Shown here in pieces: positions 4,900 through 5,781 of a DNA stretch of 5,781 nt (the first letter of the stretch is position 1; every line of letters begins with the position of its first letter). A program made the position numbers and the translations under genes. Below the pieces are notes generated by a model that did not search any database, had not been told where the DNA came from, and worked only from the letters and a program-made list of their open reading frames with translations. The DNA lies in contig JABDMN010000122.1 in NCBI GenBank assembly GCA_013001485.1, positions 1-5,781 of the forward strand, given 5' to 3'. Origin of the DNA: Acidimicrobiia bacterium (GTDB lineage: Bacteria; Actinomycetota; Acidimicrobiia; Spongiisociales; UBA5794).

Positions 4900-5709
4900 A
4901 TGGATATCGATACCCACATCGAGGCAATCAGTCGAGAAGGTGAGCGGCTCGCCTCAGCCGCCTCCCGCGCCGGGCTCGATGACCCGATCCCCTGGTGCCC
5001 CGGCTGGGACACCCGTGACCTCCTCCGCCACCTGAGCGAGATCCACCTGTGGGCGGCGTCTCACGTCGCACTACGCGCCGTCCGAGAGGGCGTCTCCGAA
5101 CTGGCCGACCTCGCGGCCGCCTGGCCCGAACTGGGGATCTTCTGGCCCGAAGATGAAGTCCTCATCGACCATTACCTCGCCACGAACGCCAACCTCGTGG
5201 CCGAGCTCGAGTCGGCGCCGTCGGACCTCGCCACCTGGACATTCCTCCCTGCGCCCTCGCCCCGCCAGATGTGGGCGCGCCGCCAAGCCCACGAGACGGC
5301 AATCCACCGTTACGACGCCGAGTCGGCCACCACGTCGGTGAGCGGGTTCGACCCGACGTTCGCCGCCGACGGCATCGACGAGATCCTGACCGCCATGGCT
5401 CCCAGGACTCACGAACTCCCACTCGAGTCCCGTGTGACGATGGCGATCCACCCCACCGACGTCGGGGAGCGTTGGCTCGTCACTCTGGGACCGGACGGGA
5501 TCGAGACGTCCCGAGCGGACGGCCGTGCCGACCTCGTCCTCACCGGACTCGCTTCCGACCTGTACCTCGCCGTGTGGAATCGAGGAGATGACACCGCCAT
5601 CGCCCTGACAGGCGATCCCACCGTCCTGGACACCTGGCGCGCACGCCACCGATCGCGTTGGCCGCGCACCCGCGACGAGGACGAAGCCAGGGCGCAGGCC
5701 GCTCGATGA
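4900..5709 (+). CDS. Maleylpyruvate isomerase family, mycothiol-dependent enzyme
   Basis: The 269-residue protein has the DinB-like, four-helix MDMPI N-terminal domain (about residues 1-145) and an MDMPI C-terminal domain (about 150-255). The family uses mycothiol, the actinomycete low-molecular-weight thiol, as a cofactor or co-substrate, for example in maleylpyruvate isomerisation or detoxification by conjugation. Metal-ligand positions are visible: H44 in DLLRHLSEIHLWA, and E132 and H136 in AHETAIHRYDAE, which correspond to the His/Glu/His set of the characterised family member as I recall it. WCPGWDTRDLL at 32-42 is a further family signature. The C-terminal domain carries GRADLVLTGLASDLYLAVW. 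The start is fixed by the strong ribosome binding site. A good promoter with a palindromic operator candidate lies upstream. No gentisate or aromatic-degradation genes are in view, so a true maleylpyruvate isomerase role is unlikely to be inferable; a general mycothiol transferase is equally possible. Confidence 0.9.
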   Translation: MDIDTHIEAISREGERLASAASRAGLDDPIPWCPGWDTRDLLRHLSEIHLWAASHVALRAVREGVSELADLAAAWPELGIFWPEDEVLIDHYLATNANLVAELESAPSDLATWTFLPAPSPRQMWARRQAHETAIHRYDAESATTSVSGFDPTFAADGIDEILTAMAPRTHELPLESRVTMAIHPTDVGERWLVTLGPDGIETSRADGRADLVLTGLASDLYLAVWNRGDDTAIALTGDPTVLDTWRARHRSRWPRTRDEDEARAQAAR

Positions 5710-5741
5710 CGAGATCGTCCGGACAGTTACCGAGGATCACC

Positions 5742-5781
5742 ATGCCCCCGACGCGAGTCGATGGCCGCCACCGTCCTGGCG
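5742..5781 (+). CDS. Possible start of a further gene, cut by the window edge
   Basis: An ATG at 5742 is preceded by GAGG with 6 bases spacing, 32 bases after the mycothiol-enzyme stop. The frame stays open to the edge (MPPTRVDGRHRPG). Only 13 codons are visible, too few to name a product. A second ATG at 5761 in another frame has no ribosome binding site. Confidence 0.25.
   Translation, partial: MPPTRVDGRHRPG

Noticed and set aside
1..5781. A tRNA-Sec gene or other Sec machinery near the selenoprotein
   Set aside because: GGTTCGA-type T-loops inside the window all lie within coding genes and have no matching acceptor or anticodon arms. No selA, selB or selD motif is visible.

Overview
The window reads as a chromosomal piece of a high-GC actinomycete, possibly an environmental lineage near Acidimicrobiia. 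The evidence is high GC in third codon positions, a mycothiol-dependent maleylpyruvate isomerase family protein, a small F420/FMN split-barrel (nitroreductase/quinone reductase family) protein, and start regions that look leaderless. The lineage is an inference. I see no rRNA, tRNA, CRISPR array, transposase or integrase.

Layout. Bases 1-176 (minus strand) hold the start of what looks like a DUF1800-type protein, cut by an in-frame TAG. Bases 323-1658 (minus) hold an overlapping pair: a small F420-type oxidoreductase followed by a trypsin-like HtrA/PDZ serine protease, probably coupled through a TTG start that overlaps the upstream stop codon. Bases 1766-2110 (minus) encode a small three-helix membrane protein. 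It is divergent from a six-helix voltage-gated potassium channel with a C-terminal zinc ribbon (2236-3048, plus). Both genes of this divergent pair have a TAnnnT -10 hexamer exactly 7-12 bases before the start codon, which suggests leaderless mRNAs. Bases 3049-3249 are a convergent spacer with several small hairpins. Bases 3250-4470 (minus) hold an endonuclease/exonuclease/phosphatase protein followed by an ArsC-family gene. Bases 4471-4899 are a non-coding, hairpin-rich stretch ending in a consensus-like promoter with a palindrome between its -35 and -10 boxes. That promoter serves the mycothiol-dependent enzyme gene at 4900-5709. A further gene may start at 5742 and run off the window.

The main find is the ArsC-family gene at 3250-3606. 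A plain ORF search sees only a 100-residue fragment starting at an internal TTG. The full 118-codon frame begins at an ATG with a ribosome binding site and is interrupted by one TGA at codon 12, exactly where E. coli ArsC has its catalytic Cys12. The frame has no cysteine codon. The three arginines that bind arsenate in E. coli ArsC are all matched, at 60, 95 and 108. A stem-loop with a GGUC apical loop starts 16 bases after the UGA, and its loop lies 23 bases after it, as expected for a bacterial SECIS element. I interpret the gene as a selenocysteine-containing arsenate reductase-like protein, missed by standard gene calling. The Sec machinery (selA, selB, selC, selD) would have to lie elsewhere in the genome.
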